From Nitrososphaerota archaeon (GTDB lineage: Archaea > Thermoproteota > Nitrososphaeria > Nitrososphaerales > Nitrosopumilaceae): a stretch of 64,000 nucleotides of DNA. The notes under the pieces were generated by a model. That model was not told the origin of the DNA, did not search any database, and was given only the letters and a program-made list of their open reading frames with translations. The stretch lies in contig JAGWGB010000002.1 in NCBI GenBank assembly GCA_028867595.1, forward strand, positions 62,001 through 126,000, in the 5' to 3' direction. Shown piece by piece: positions 63,310 to 64,000 of this stretch; position 1 is the first letter of the stretch; the number at the start of each line of letters is the position of its first letter. The position numbers were made by a program, and so were the translations under genes.

Positions 63310-63541
63310 TGCAAAAATAAAAATTTCTGCAGGTAAAAAAAATAAAGCAATTTTCAAATCGCTAGAAACCGACAACAAATTCTATGATGAGAATCCTACA
63401 CAGACAAAAATGTCACTAGATAAGGATAATATTACAATCCTAATTGATGCCCAAGAGCTTTCGCATCTTAGGGCCAATCTTAATTCCACTCTACGTCTTC
63501 TTCAAACAAGCAACGATGCCATCGAATCGGTAAAAATATAA
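63293..63541 (+). CDS. pcc1: KEOPS complex subunit Pcc1
   Basis: An 82-residue protein from ATG 63293 (TSNYSAKIKISAGKKNKAIF, then ELSHLRANLNSTLRLLQTSNDA). Pcc1 is the dimerising subunit of KEOPS, which makes t6A37 in tRNA. The gene order L37Ae-Pcc1-prefoldin beta after the exosome genes is a typical archaeal superoperon. The longer frame from 63227 is a shadow of L37Ae. Confidence 0.88.
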   Translation: MTSNYSAKIKISAGKKNKAIFKSLETDNKFYDENPTQTKMSLDKDNITILIDAQELSHLRANLNSTLRLLQTSNDAIESVKI

Positions 63542-63565
63542 GCAAACCAACTTAGTGGTAGATGC

Positions 63566-63955
63566 ATGTCAGCAGGCGAGCAAGTTCCTCCATGGTTACA
63601 AGAACAATTTGGAAGATTACAACAATTACAACAGAACCTTCAATCCATCATGATGCAAAAGCAGCATCTTGAAACAGAACAACTGGAAACAGAAAGAGCT
63701 CTTGAGGCATTAAAAAAGGCTGCAGAAACTGACAGCGTTTACAAGGCAGCAGGTTCAATTCTTGTTAAATCGACAAAGGCTACTTTAATTTCAGAGCTTG
63801 AAGAAAAAAAGGAACTTGCAAATACTCGCATAACTGTATTGACAAAACAAGAAGCTAGGCTAAAGGAAAATCTCAAAGAGGCAGAAACAAAGATCCGAGA
63901 AATGTTGCGGGGACCTCCGACACAAACAGGTCAAAAGACAGATACTCCTAAATAA
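63566..63955 (+). CDS. pfdB: Prefoldin beta subunit
   Basis: A 129-residue chaperone subunit made of two long coiled coils around a short hairpin (SVYKAAGSILVKSTKATLISEL). It partners PfdA (31117-31536). The C-terminus is a polar tail (GPPTQTGQKTDTPK). Confidence 0.95.
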   Translation: MSAGEQVPPWLQEQFGRLQQLQQNLQSIMMQKQHLETEQLETERALEALKKAAETDSVYKAAGSILVKSTKATLISELEEKKELANTRITVLTKQEARLKENLKEAETKIREMLRGPPTQTGQKTDTPK

Positions 63956-63981
63956 AATACTGACTGAATTTTAGCAGTTCT

Positions 63982-64000
63982 ATGAAGATAGAAGACCTTC
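63982..64000 (+). CDS. Start of a further gene, cut by window edge
   Basis: ATG followed by five codons (KIEDL) is open to the window end. CCTAAATAAAAT about 26 bases upstream would be its TATA-like element. The product cannot be identified. Confidence 0.35.

Overview
The window is chromosomal DNA from an AT-rich archaeon, best read as a member of the Thaumarchaeota/Nitrososphaerota (ammonia-oxidiser lineage). The reasons are an unsplit RNA polymerase subunit A (A' and A'' in one 1264-residue chain), archaeal-type ribosomal, exosome, prefoldin and KEOPS genes, intron-bearing tRNAs, a fused 2-oxoacid:ferredoxin oxidoreductase gamma/alpha subunit, F420 biosynthesis and a NirK-like two-domain multicopper oxidase. 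Many genes have a TATA-like element 24-30 bases before the start codon, which points to leaderless mRNAs. That spacing was used to choose several TTG, GTG and internal ATG starts. The genus cannot be fixed from the sequence alone.

Layout. 1-7434: end of rpoB, rpoA, L30e, NusA, S12, S7. 7463-7567: a tRNA-Gln(CUG) on the minus strand with two apparent introns. 7773-12935: oxidoreductases, a PAP2 phosphatase, a YkgJ-type protein and small unknowns. 12989-18570: leuS and alaS, overlapping. 18648-26267: the L12 gene, then L10-L1 and L11-Spt5-SecE on the minus strand, with an Lrp regulator, a universal stress protein, DtdA, an alkyltransferase-like gene and L19e-L32e. 26357-30677: PEP carboxykinase, a secreted subtilase and superoxide dismutase begin here. 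30814-39632: a tiny zinc protein, prefoldin alpha, FtsY with an unusual C-terminal extension, ArgF, then L18-S5-L30-L15-SecY-Adk-Cmk-Cbf5.

39660-46966 is the accessory part. It holds tRNA-Ser(GGA) with an intron, a truncated integrase directly beside it, secreted proteins of unknown function, a MEDS-domain sensor, the NirK-like oxidase, a frameshifted AHSA1/SRPBCC remnant and small unknowns. Two genes here (the oxidase and a secreted Cys/His protein) share a duplicated upstream region of about 220 bases. It carries the same 14-base palindrome at the same distance from the start codon, which is the strongest candidate for an undescribed regulatory unit in the window.

47022-57466: KorAB, a run of lineage-specific unknowns, CofE, and two tandem aconitase-family LeuCD pairs of different types. 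57453-60116: a sugar-phosphate nucleotidyltransferase beside S9-L13-L18e-RpoD. 60203-63955: SDO1-Rrp4-Rrp41-Rrp42-L37Ae-Pcc1-prefoldin beta, the archaeal exosome superoperon. The window ends at the first codons of a further gene. No rRNA, CRISPR array, intact mobile element or replication origin was recognised.
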